Shown piece by piece: positions 25,896 to 33,233 of a stretch of DNA of 64,000 bases; the stretch's first letter is position 1; each line of letters begins with the position of its first letter. Below the pieces are notes generated by a model. The model made no database searches and was not told the origin of the DNA. It worked only from the letters and a program-made list of their open reading frames with translations. The position numbers and the translations under genes are program-made. The stretch comes from Rubrobacter taiwanensis (lineage in GTDB: Bacteria; Actinomycetota; Rubrobacteria; Rubrobacterales; Rubrobacteraceae), in the NCBI RefSeq assembly GCF_004337705.1, contig NZ_SKBU01000006.1, forward strand, positions 124,001 to 188,000. Direction: 5' to 3'.

Positions 25896-27229
25896 GAGCA
25901 GGGCTCCCCGGCGATCAGACCGTTGACCTGCCCGGCAGCGCGAGCCAGTGCCGCTTCGGCGCTGCTCTGGCCGCCGAGTATCTCCTGGGTGGCCGAGAAG
26001 AGGGCATTGGCAGCCTGCAGGCCGTTGGGGCCCGGGAAGGACTGCCAGGGGACCACCAGGGGTACCTGGCTCACCGCCACGGCCTGAATGGGGTTCTCCT
26101 GCATGAAGTCCCTCAGGTACCGCGGGTCGTCGGCCACACCTTCCCGCGGCGGCAGGTAGCCGGTCCCCTTCGTCCAGATGGTCAGGCCCTCGGGCGACTC
26201 CAGAAACTTGATAAACTCCCAGGCCGCCCTTCTTTTGACCTCGTCCTGGGAGAACACGAAGAGGCAGTTGCCGCCCGCCGGGAGCCGGGGCTGCTTACCC
26301 TCGAAGGCGGGGAAGGTCGTAGCCCTCAGGTCGAAGGAGGCCTGTTCCTCCAGGCTCTGCCGCTTGGCGATGGTGGTGATAAAGGTAGCCACCTCACCGC
26401 TGAGAAAGGCCTGATCCCCCTGGTCCCACAGGACGTTCAGCGCTAACTCCCCCTCGACCAGGTCCGCCCAGAACTGCATCGCCTCCGTGGCCTCCGGACC
26501 GTCGAACGCGGCCACCACCTCGCCGTCCCGGCATTCCGTCAGCCGGCCGCCGTTGGACTCTATCAGCGCCTGTGTGCTCCAGTTGTCGTCGAGTATCTGG
26601 AGGTAGATTCCCGGCTTACCGGTGCTCTCCCGGATGCTGCGCGCCGCCTCGCGCCACTCCTCCCAGGTCTGCGGCGGCTCGTCGGGGTCCAGCCCGGCCT
26701 CCTCGAGCATGGAGGCGTTGTAGTAGGTGACTATGTTCGACAGTGCGTAGGGCATACCGACCAACTCGCCGCCCACTCGTCCGAGTTCCAGTATGTTCTC
26801 CGGGAAGTCGTCGAGGTAGCCTCCGTCCTCGTAGCTCTCGACCAACTCGTCTACGGACGCGAACGGGAAGTTGTTGGTGACGTAGTCCAGGTACAGGTAG
26901 CCGATCTGCGCTATATCCGGGGGGCTGCCGGCCGCAAGATCGGTCTGCAGGTTCTCCAGCAGACCCGTGTACGCGTTGGGTTGGAAGCGCTCACGGACCG
27001 TTATGTTAGGATTCTGCTCCTGGAACCTCTCGACCAGCTCCCGGACCGTGGGTCCGCCGAAGTCCTCGGTGTTTATGTGCCAGTACTCGATTTCGACCGG
27101 GCCATCGGGGGCGCCGGCGGCACCTCCACCACATCCGGCCAGCCCCCACGTACCTAAACCGGCCAAAAGAGCAGCTCCGGCGCTGCGACGAAAGAACTCC
27201 CGGCGCGAGATCTGGGCGGTAGATGGCAC
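25892..27229 (-). CDS. ABC transporter extracellular solute-binding lipoprotein (UgpB-like)
   Basis: About 445 residues from GTG 27229, which follows an AGGAGG site. The N-terminus SRREFFRRSAGAALLAGLGT has a twin-arginine and leads to a lipobox (LAGC), so it is probably Tat-exported and lipid-anchored. The mature part (VEIEYWHINTEDFGGPTVRELVERF...) is a cluster 1 binding protein, as for sugars or glycerol-3-phosphate. It opens the operon with two permeases and a YmdB-like phosphodiesterase. A HutC-type operator overlaps its ribosome site. Substrate unknown; a phospho-compound fits the context. Confidence 0.92.
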   Translation of the reverse strand: MPSTAQISRREFFRRSAGAALLAGLGTWGLAGCGGGAAGAPDGPVEIEYWHINTEDFGGPTVRELVERFQEQNPNITVRERFQPNAYTGLLENLQTDLAAGSPPDIAQIGYLYLDYVTNNFPFASVDELVESYEDGGYLDDFPENILELGRVGGELVGMPYALSNIVTYYNASMLEEAGLDPDEPPQTWEEWREAARSIRESTGKPGIYLQILDDNWSTQALIESNGGRLTECRDGEVVAAFDGPEATEAMQFWADLVEGELALNVLWDQGDQAFLSGEVATFITTIAKRQSLEEQASFDLRATTFPAFEGKQPRLPAGGNCLFVFSQDEVKRRAAWEFIKFLESPEGLTIWTKGTGYLPPREGVADDPRYLRDFMQENPIQAVAVSQVPLVVPWQSFPGPNGLQAANALFSATQEILGGQSSAEAALARAAGQVNGLIAGEPCS

Positions 27230-27240
27230 TGCGACCTCCT

Positions 27241-27248
27241 GTCTAAAC
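27241..27248. promoter_or_regulatory. HutC-type operator at the solute-binding gene start
   Basis: GTCTAAAC (GTTTAGAC on the coding strand) fits GT-N-TA-N-AC and lies 12 bp before the GTG, abutting the AGGAGG ribosome site. A repressor here would block expression of the importer operon. Confidence 0.55.
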
Positions 27249-27283
27249 CACACAGTTAGCAACGCTTGTAGGACACGCTCAAT

Positions 27284-27985
27284 CTATAGGAGCCGGTTCG
27301 GAGCTGTGTTAGAGGGTGGTAAATTCTGCGATAAATCCGGGTAAAGCCTCGAGCCGGAGGACCTGCACTTCGCCACATGAGAACTGAGTGCCCCGCCAAC
27401 AAGGGATCCGTCCGCCACCCAGATCATCCTCTCCCGGATATACGAGGAGCTGCGCTCCACGACCATCACGATGATGAAGACGAAGATCAGGATGGTAAGC
27501 ACCTCCGGGTACTGGAAGAGGCGCATGGAGGTCAGAAGCTCGAAGCCGATGCCGCCGGCCCCGACCAGCCCGAGCATGATTGAGTTGCGGATGTTTATGT
27601 CTCAGCGGTAGAGCGTGAGCCCCACGAAGGGGGGCATCACCTGCGGGACCACGCCGAGGGCGAGGGTCTGTGGGAGGTGCGCCCCGGTGGACCGGAGCGC
27701 CTCCACCTGCCCGGGGTCTATCTCTTCCATCGCCTCGGCATAGAGCTTGCTGAGCATGCCGATCGAGTGGATGGATATGGCCATGGTGACCAGGAAAGGC
27801 CCCAGGCCGACGGCCGCGACGAAGATGAGCGCCTAGATCAGGTCCGGCATCCCGCGCGCGAAGACCACGGGGCTGAACCGCACCGCCAGGACGCTCTGGA
27901 CGAAGAAGACACCGAGGAGGGCGAGCCCCAAGAACTTCGGCATCCACCGGAAGCTCTCCGGCGCGTCCGCTGCCTTCGCGCTTAC
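27284..27985 (-). pseudogene. decayed phosphonate ABC permease (phnE-like)
   Basis: One frame spells most of PhnE: ESFRWMPKFLGLALLGVFFV, SVLAVRFSPVVFARGMPDLI, then TAG, ALIFVAAVGLGPFLVTMAIS, HSIGMLSKLYAEAMEEI, and a TGA after GLTLYR, then DINIRNSIMLGLVGAGGIGF to RERMI. Both stops fall where tryptophan codons would fit (TGG to TAG and TGA). The likely start GTG has become GTA at 27985, where it would have overlapped the phnC stop. Clearly inactive. Confidence 0.85.
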
Positions 27986-28717
27986 TGCGGCGCCTCCCGG
28001 ACCTCGACCCCGTAGACCCGCTCCATCTCGGCCCGCTCCACCTCGACGGCTAGGCCGGCGAGCCCCAGCTCGCCTTCCCGGATGCCTAGGATGCGGTCCG
28101 CGTAGCAGCCGGCCAGGTTTACCTGGTTCAGGTTGCAGATCACGGCGATGCCTCCTCGCTAGCCAGGCGCAGGATGTCCATGACCGTCCGCACTGACTCG
28201 GGGTCCAGGCTCGCCACCGGCCCGTCGGCCAGGATTACGGAGGGGCGCTGAGCCAGCGCCCGGGCTATGGCGACGCGCTGCTGCGTCCGCCGGAGAGCGT
28301 ATCGGCCTTGTCGCTCAGCCCACCCTCTCCAGGCACTCCAGAGCTATCCTGCGGTCCTTCTCCGAGAAGCGGCGCAGGCAGCTCAGTTGCCCGCAGAACA
28401 CGCTCTGGAGCGCCGTCAGGCACCGGACCAGGCTGAACTGCTGGAAGATGAGCCTCAGATCTTTGTGCGCCGCCCGCAGCTCCCGGCCGGAGAGCCCTGT
28501 GATGCAGCAACCGGCTACACCCGGACCTCCCCGGAGGTCGGCTCGACCAGGTGGTTGATACAGCGCAAGAGGGTAGACCTCCTGGCCCCGCTCCTGCCGA
28601 CGACCACCGCAAACTCGCCCCTCGACGGAGAACGAGACCCCGCCGAGCGCCCGCGTGCCGTTCGGGTATACCTTGTTCAATTCCCTGACCTCGACGAAAG
28701 CACTCACCGTCTTCCTC
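27982..28717 (-). pseudogene. decayed phosphonate ABC ATPase (phnC-like)
   Basis: From GTG 28717: SAFVEVRELNKVYPNGTRAL and GGVSFSVEG, then frameshifts through the Walker A region. A later frame gives GLSGRELRAAHKDLRLIFQQ (Q-loop), and another restores [30 protein letters not shown] (Walker B with Asp-Gly in place of Asp-Glu) and [13 protein letters not shown] before a stop. The C-terminus ICNLNQVNLAGCYADRILGI to VREAPQ is still readable. Several frameshifts; no function expected. Confidence 0.85.
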
Positions 28718-28724
28718 CCCACGC

Positions 28725-29475
28725 CTACTGGTTGGCGAGTTGCTCGAGATCCAGGTCCAGCGTGTCCACCAAGTCCCGGATCACGTCGTAATCCGAGTCC
28801 GTGGCCTCGACGTAGCCGACGGCGTCCTCGGTGCCGAGGGTGGCGGCATCCACGTCTTCCGGCGTCATCTCCAGGAAAGCCGCCCGGATCCTCTCCTTCA
28901 CCTCCGGCGGGAGTCCTCCCCCACGGCGATTGGGCTCTCCGGGATCGGCTCGGACTCGCCATGGCGAGCGCGGAGGCGTCGTGCCCTCCGGCGTAGGTGG
29001 TCTCCGCAAGATCCCGCTCCGGGTCTATACCCGCCTCCGCAAAGGCCTTCCTCGGGAAGAGGTTGCCGGAGGTCGAAGCTGGATCCACGAAGGTGAAGCT
29101 CCGGCCTCTAAGGTCCTCGATGCTTTCAATGTCGCCGTCGGCCCGAGCGATCATGAGACTGTGATAGGTGGTGCTCTTCTCCCCCTCCTCCGTGACCCGC
29201 ACGGTGATGGCCTCGGCCCCCGCCACCTCCGTGGCGAGCATGTAAGAGAGCGGTCCGAACCAGGCCACGTCCACGTTGCCGGAGCGCATCGCCTCGATGA
29301 TGCCTGAGTAGTCCGTCGCCGTATAGATTTCCACCTCGACGCCGAGCTCCTCGCCCAGGTAGCCAACTACCGGCTCGAAGGCCCGGACTATCTTGGCGTT
29401 GTCCTCTGCCGGGATAACCACCAGCAGCGCCGCCATCACAACGGCCAGCGCCGGCACCACTCTATGCCCCGACAT
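28725..29475 (-). pseudogene. decayed phosphonate-binding protein (phnD-like)
   Basis: ATG 29475 has a GGAGG site. The N-terminal half is intact: signal peptide, EPVVGYLGEELGVEVEIYTA, DVAWFGPLSYML, DLRGRSFTFVDPASTSGNLF, DLAETTYAGGHDASALAM. Then an internal deletion of several dozen residues joins to SEPIPESPIAVGED, and a frameshift leads to PPEVKERIRAAFLEMTPEDV at the C-terminus. Family is the PhnD/PtxB phosphonate or phosphite binding proteins. First gene of a dead phnDCE operon. Confidence 0.85.
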
Positions 29476-29581
29476 TCCTCCAGTGCCTCCGGGCTCTCTC
29501 GCGTACAACGCCGCCAAGTCTAGCGGCAGCTTCAGAGCGCTCTGTTAACCCCGGGTAAAAGAGCGGTAAAATGCGCGTTTC

Positions 29582-29589
29582 GTCTAGAC
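29582..29589. promoter_or_regulatory. HutC-type operator upstream of the dead phnDCE operon
   Basis: GTCTAGAC with flanking TTC/AAA half-matches the 16-bp palindrome at 23339. It lies 107 bp upstream of the phnD start. Third copy of the motif within 6.3 kb. Confidence 0.6.
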
Positions 29590-29603
29590 AAATGGCGGAA
29601 GCA

Positions 29604-30083
29604 TCAGTGCCCGACCCAGGCCTCGGGGTCGCGGGTCAGCTCCCTGACGGCCTCGGGCAGCTCGCCCCGGACCAGGTCTTCGAGTGTCACGGACTCCAAC
29701 ACCGCCCGCAGGCTGGCGCGGACGGCGATCCAGACCTCCTGCAGGTGCTCCGCGGCGCCGGTGTACTCCACGGTCTCCGGGCGCGCTCCGCGCACGTTGG
29801 CCAGCGGCCCGTCGACGGCGCGGATGATCTCGGCCAGCGTGATCTCCCGCGCCGGACGCGCGAGCCAGTAGCCGCCGCCGGCCCCCCGCTGGGTGCGGAT
29901 AATCCCGGCGTGCTTGAGCTCGGTCAGGATGTTCTCCAGAAACTTGCGCGAGATGTTCTGGGCCCCGGCGATCTGACCGCCCCTCATCGGCCCTCCGTCG
30001 GCAGCGGCGAGCTCGGCCGCCGCCCGTAACGCATAATCTGCTCTCGCAGAGACCTGCAACCTCTCACCAACCCCTTCCGGCAC
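29604..30083 (-). CDS. Rrf2 family transcriptional regulator
   Basis: A 159-residue winged-helix regulator: VSARADYALRAAAELA, ISRKFLENILTELKHAGIIR and RGAGGGYWLARPAREITLAEIIRAVDGP are classical Rrf2 segments. It contains no cysteine at all, so it cannot bind the Fe-S cluster of IscR or NsrR; it is of the cysteine-less CymR type or senses something else. Start is GTG 30083 or TTG 30059. Its 3' third is duplicated at 22357-22502. Confidence 0.9.
   Translation of the reverse strand: MPEGVGERLQVSARADYALRAAAELAAADGGPMRGGQIAGAQNISRKFLENILTELKHAGIIRTQRGAGGGYWLARPAREITLAEIIRAVDGPLANVRGARPETVEYTGAAEHLQEVWIAVRASLRAVLESVTLEDLVRGELPEAVRELTRDPEAWVGH
29606..29751 (-). repeat. 146-bp duplicated segment (copy 2, inside intact rrf2)
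   Basis: The parent copy of the repeat at 22357-22502, about 97% identical by eye. It covers the last third of the Rrf2 gene. Confidence 0.9.
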
Positions 30084-30141
30084 TCACCCGACCGCAAGCC
30101 TTTCGCGAAGATTCTACCCGAAAACCGGAGAAAGCTGGCGC

Positions 30142-30606
30142 CTAACGCCGCTCCTCTTCTTCGCCTACCAGAGCGGCGACCTCCGCAGCAGTGATAGTCT
30201 CCCGGCGCGGAGTCCCGAGCACCATGCGCCGGTCGAAGCCTAACCCGTCGGGCCGGGGGCGGTAGAAGGGAAAGCTCACCAGCGAGTACTCCCGCGGGTC
30301 GCCCTCGAAGGTGAAGTGCTGCTCGATCCAGATCAGAGGTCGCGGCAGGTCCGGCAGCCCCCCGGGGAAGTGCTCGCAGATCACCTCCCCGGCTATGTAC
30401 TCCGCCAGGAGGGATATGTTGGCCACCTCCTCCCCGGCAAGCTCGCTGCATATAACTACCGGAGCGTCCCCGAGTCGCTCTCCGCGGTAGATCCGGATCC
30501 GGCAGACGCCCCCGCCGCAGCGGAACCCTTCCATCCGGCAGATGTAGTCGCGGGCAAGCCCGGCTCCGCTCCCAACGTCTCTTCTGGATGTTCGATCTTC
30601 CGGCAT
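30142..30606 (-). CDS. hypothetical protein
   Basis: 154 residues, ATG with a strong AGGAGGGGG site. The middle reads RIRIYRGERLGDAPVVICSE, then LAEYIAGEVICEHFPGGLPD and LIWIEQHFTFEGDPREYSLV SF, a beta-rich pattern with conserved-looking aromatic residues; no membrane segment. Four cysteines (in YICRM, FRCGG, GVCRI and VICSE plus VICEH) are scattered. I do not recognise the family. It lies between clpP and rrf2 on the same strand. Confidence 0.7.
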   Translation of the reverse strand: MPEDRTSRRDVGSGAGLARDYICRMEGFRCGGGVCRIRIYRGERLGDAPVVICSELAGEEVANISLLAEYIAGEVICEHFPGGLPDLPRPLIWIEQHFTFEGDPREYSLVSFPFYRPRPDGLGFDRRMVLGTPRRETITAAEVAALVGEEEERR

Positions 30607-30629
30607 GCTCCCACCCCCTCCTGGTGGCG

Positions 30630-31250
30630 CTAGCCCGGCGTAGCCGCAACAGCTCTCTTGACACGGCCGATAACCCCGTCAACGAGCCCGTACTTCACGG
30701 CCTCCTCAGAACCCATGATGTAGTCCCGGTCGGTGTCGCGTTCGATCCTCTCGACCGGCTGCCCGGTGTGCCCGGCCAGGATCTCGTTCATGCGCCGTTT
30801 GGTGCGGATTATCTCCCGAGCGTGTATCTCCACGTCCGACGCCTGTCCTCCGGGACCGCCCGGCGTCCACGGCTGGTGAATGACTATGCGAGAGTTCGGC
30901 AACGCCCGGCGCTTCCCCTTCGCCCCGGCGGCCAGCAGGACGGCGGAGATGGAACCCGCCATCCCCAGAGCCGTCGTCGCCACGTCCGGCTCCACGAACT
31001 GCATGGTGTCGTAGATCGCAAGCCCCGCCGAAGTCACCCCGCCCGGCGAGTTTATGTACAGGTGGATGTCCTGCTCCGGATCCTCGCTCGCCAGATGCAA
31101 GAGCTGCGCGATGACGGAGTTGGCTACCTGGTCGTCGACCTGCGCCCCCAGAAAGACGATCCTGTCCTGCAAGAGCCGCGAGTAGATGTCCATAGCCCGC
31201 TCACCCCGCGGGCCCTCCTCCACCACGTACGGAATCCCCGAACTACCCAT
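30630..31250 (-). CDS. clpP: ATP-dependent Clp protease proteolytic subunit (divergent active-site loop)
   Basis: A 206-residue Clp[54 protein letters not shown] (His) and [10 protein letters not shown] (Asp) are well conserved. The nucleophile segment reads [11 protein letters not shown] where most ClpPs have GQAASMGAxLL; the serine is kept but four neighbours differ. Good ribosome site before ATG 31250. No clpX or trigger factor gene is adjacent, so it may be a secondary paralogue. Confidence 0.92.
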   Translation of the reverse strand: MGSSGIPYVVEEGPRGERAMDIYSRLLQDRIVFLGAQVDDQVANSVIAQLLHLASEDPEQDIHLYINSPGGVTSAGLAIYDTMQFVEPDVATTALGMAGSISAVLLAAGAKGKRRALPNSRIVIHQPWTPGGPGGQASDVEIHAREIIRTKRRMNEILAGHTGQPVERIERDTDRDYIMGSEEAVKYGLVDGVIGRVKRAVAATPG

Positions 31251-31338
31251 CTCGTCTCCTCTGAGCTAGAATCTCTTCAGGTAGCTATACAGTAGCATTT
31301 ATGTAGTGTTTTGGCAAGTTTTTGGGGAGGTGAGCGCT

Positions 31339-31608
31339 GTGGACCTTCCGCACCTGCGGGAGATGCGGCGGCGGGCGGTGTTGACGCAGCAGCAGCTGGC
31401 GGAGAAGAGCGGGGTTGCGCGGGACACGATCTCCAAGCTGGAGAGTGGCCACCGCCGGGCGTATCCCACGACGGTGCAGAAGCTGGCGGCGGCGCTTGCG
31501 GTGGCTCCGCAGGCGCTGGTCGGCGGCGTCGAGTATCTGGACGAGGAAGTCCGGGAGGAGCGGCAGGAGGAGCAGCCTGAGAAGAAGCGGCGCAGGGCCG
31601 GTTTCTAG
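31339..31608 (+). CDS. XRE-family helix-turn-helix regulator
   Basis: About 89 residues from GTG 31339, placed 8 nt after GGGGAGG; an earlier ATG at 31306 lacks such a site. HTH at about 5-60: LREMRRRAVLTQQQLAEKSG, VARDTISKLESGHRRAYPTT. The tail is highly charged (EEVREERQEEQPEKKRRR). Divergent from clpP, with which it shares an AT-rich gap (31251-31338). Confidence 0.88.
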   Translation: MDLPHLREMRRRAVLTQQQLAEKSGVARDTISKLESGHRRAYPTTVQKLAAALAVAPQALVGGVEYLDEEVREERQEEQPEKKRRRAGF

Positions 31609-31641
31609 TATCCTGGGGCCTGTGTCAGGGAGGCTGGGATA

Positions 31642-32487
31642 GTGCAGCGAGAGTTCTTGCCGCTGGATGGTTTCCGGGCGATTACACTGGCGGTCAACGT
31701 TCCAGGACCTGCAGCCGCATGCCGACTGCGCAAGCTGGGTGCGGAGATCACGAAGGTCGAGCCGCCGGACGGAGATCCCCTGGAGGCCTTCTGCCCGGCG
31801 TGGTATACGGCCCTGCACGAGGGGATAGAGACCATCCGGCTGAACCTGAAGGACCCCGAGGAGCGCTCCGGACTGGAGGGGCTGCTGGCGGAGAGCGATC
31901 TGCTCCTGACCTCCAGCCGGCCCGCGGCGCTGGAGCGGCTGGGGCTGGGCTGGCCGCAACTCCAGCAGCGCCACCCGCACCTCTCGCAGGTGTCCATCGT
32001 GGGGTACCCGCCGCCGGACGAGAACGTCCCCGGCCACGACCTGACCTACCAGGCAGACCTGGGCCTGATCCGGCCGCCGCAGATGCCCCGCACGCTGCTG
32101 GCGGATCTCGCCGGAGCGGAGCGGGCGGTGAGCGCGGCGCTCGGCCTGCTGCTGGCGCGCGAGCGGGGCGGGGAGGCCGGCTACGCGCAGGTCTCGCTGG
32201 CGGAGGCGGCGAGCTCGTTCGCCGATCCGCTGCGCCACGGGCTCACGGCCCCGGGCGGTCCGCTGGGCGGCGGGTTGCCGGGATACGCGCTCTACGAGAC
32301 GAAGCGGGGCTGGATCGCGATCGCCGCGCTGGAGCCGCACTTTCTGAAGCGGCTGGAGCGCGGGCTGGGGCTGAAGGCAGCCACCCGCGGGGAGCTGGAG
32401 GAGGCATTCCGCACCCGGGACGCGCAGAGCTGGGAGAGCTGGGGCGCAGAGCGCGACCTCCCGATAGCGGCACTGCCGGAGAGCTAG
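31642..32487 (+). CDS. short family III (CaiB/BaiF) CoA-transferase
   Basis: 281 residues against the usual 380-400. N-terminal LDGFRAITLAVNVPGPAAAC, LGAEITKVEPPDGDPL and LNLKDPEERSGLEGLLAESD fit the family; the catalytic Asp is probably in LLADLAGAERA. The family's large C-terminal domain is shortened (QVSLAEAASSFADPL then GYALYETKRGWIAIAALEPH and a brief tail). GTG start with GGGAGGC before it. Such short members are probably intact variants, but a loss of function cannot be excluded. Substrate unknown. Confidence 0.78.
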   Translation: MQREFLPLDGFRAITLAVNVPGPAAACRLRKLGAEITKVEPPDGDPLEAFCPAWYTALHEGIETIRLNLKDPEERSGLEGLLAESDLLLTSSRPAALERLGLGWPQLQQRHPHLSQVSIVGYPPPDENVPGHDLTYQADLGLIRPPQMPRTLLADLAGAERAVSAALGLLLARERGGEAGYAQVSLAEAASSFADPLRHGLTAPGGPLGGGLPGYALYETKRGWIAIAALEPHFLKRLERGLGLKAATRGELEEAFRTRDAQSWESWGAERDLPIAALPES

Positions 32488-32687
32488 CCCGCGGACCTGC
32501 CCGGCATCCACTCTACCCGCAGCATCTCCTCCCCCGCCCGCCGCTTTCCCGTGTACAGCACGCCCCGGTGGCCGCAGAAGCAGCGGTAGACGAGCTCGAT
32601 GCCCCGGTCCGTGTTGTGAAGGCTCTCTATGTCCTGCGCGAAGAGCAGAACCCGGCCGCGGTGCCGGGGGCAGTAGACGGCGAACAC
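32484..32687 (-). CDS. small putative zinc-ribbon protein
   Basis: A 67-residue product from GTG 32687, which begins 3 bp after the Lrp stop with a GAGGGGC site. It has C-x2-H (CPRHRG) and C-x-C-G (YRCFCGHRG) pairs 30 or so residues apart, a likely single zinc knuckle, and a basic TGKRR segment. Its stop overlaps the end of the convergent CoA-transferase gene. Family not recognised; the position implies co-transcription with the Lrp regulator. Confidence 0.6.
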   Translation of the reverse strand: MFAVYCPRHRGRVLLFAQDIESLHNTDRGIELVYRCFCGHRGVLYTGKRRAGEEMLRVEWMPGRSAG

Positions 32688-32689
32688 GG

Positions 32690-33166
32690 CTAGCCCCTCA
32701 CCATATTGTCCTCGTAGAGCGTGGAGAGCGCGAGCGTTGTCATCGTACCCCCCACCTCCGGGATGTCCCGGATCTCCTCCAAAACCTCCTGGAGCGCCAG
32801 CGGCGAAGCCGCCCGCACCTTGAGCAGCAGGCACCACTCGCCCGTCACCCGGTGGCACTCCTCGACCGTCACCCCCTCACACCTCAGCCCCATGATAGCC
32901 TCCGCCGAACTACCGCAAGCCCCCTCCGTCCGCACCCAGATGAAAGCCGTCAGCGGCTGCCCCAGAGCCCCCCAATCCACCAGCGCCCGGTAGCCCCGGA
33001 TCACACCCCGCTCCTCCAGGCGCTTGATCCTCTCGTGCACCGCAGGCCGCGATAGCCGCACCTCCCGCGCAACCCGCTCCTGGCTCATCCTCCCGTCAGC
33101 GTGCAACAGCCGCACTATCTCCCGGTCAACGGCATCCACCGGCCAACCCCTTTCTCTACGCTTCAT
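32690..33166 (-). CDS. Lrp/AsnC family transcriptional regulator
   Basis: 158 residues. HTH at about 10-60 (AVDREIVRLLHADGRMSQER, VAREVRLSRPAVHERIKRLE), then the RAM ligand-binding domain (about 70-150, PLTAFIWVRTEG...GEWCLLLKVRAASPLALQEV). Several cysteines in the RAM domain (ACGSS, LRCEG, EECHR, EWCLL) are unusual. The region upstream (33167-33233) is very AT-rich and is the likely promoter and autoregulatory site. Confidence 0.92.
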   Translation of the reverse strand: MKRRERGWPVDAVDREIVRLLHADGRMSQERVAREVRLSRPAVHERIKRLEERGVIRGYRALVDWGALGQPLTAFIWVRTEGACGSSAEAIMGLRCEGVTVEECHRVTGEWCLLLKVRAASPLALQEVLEEIRDIPEVGGTMTTLALSTLYEDNMVRG

Positions 33167-33233
33167 CAGTAAATATACGGTTATATATACGAAATATCTA
33201 TAGTAAGAATTTATTTCCGACGAATCGTAACCA
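33167..33233. promoter_or_regulatory. AT-rich promoter/operator region of the Lrp gene
   Basis: These 67 bp are far more AT-rich than the surroundings, with overlapping TATA-like runs (TATATATAC, AATATCTATAG). It separates the Lrp start from the end of the MFS gene. Lrp-family proteins favour such AT-rich, degenerate inverted repeats. Exact operator not assigned. Confidence 0.4.

Noticed and set aside
27590-27610. TGA in phnE (LYR-TGA-DIN) as selenocysteine
   Set aside because: A second stop (TAG) and a lost start codon show decay; TGA most simply arose from TGG.
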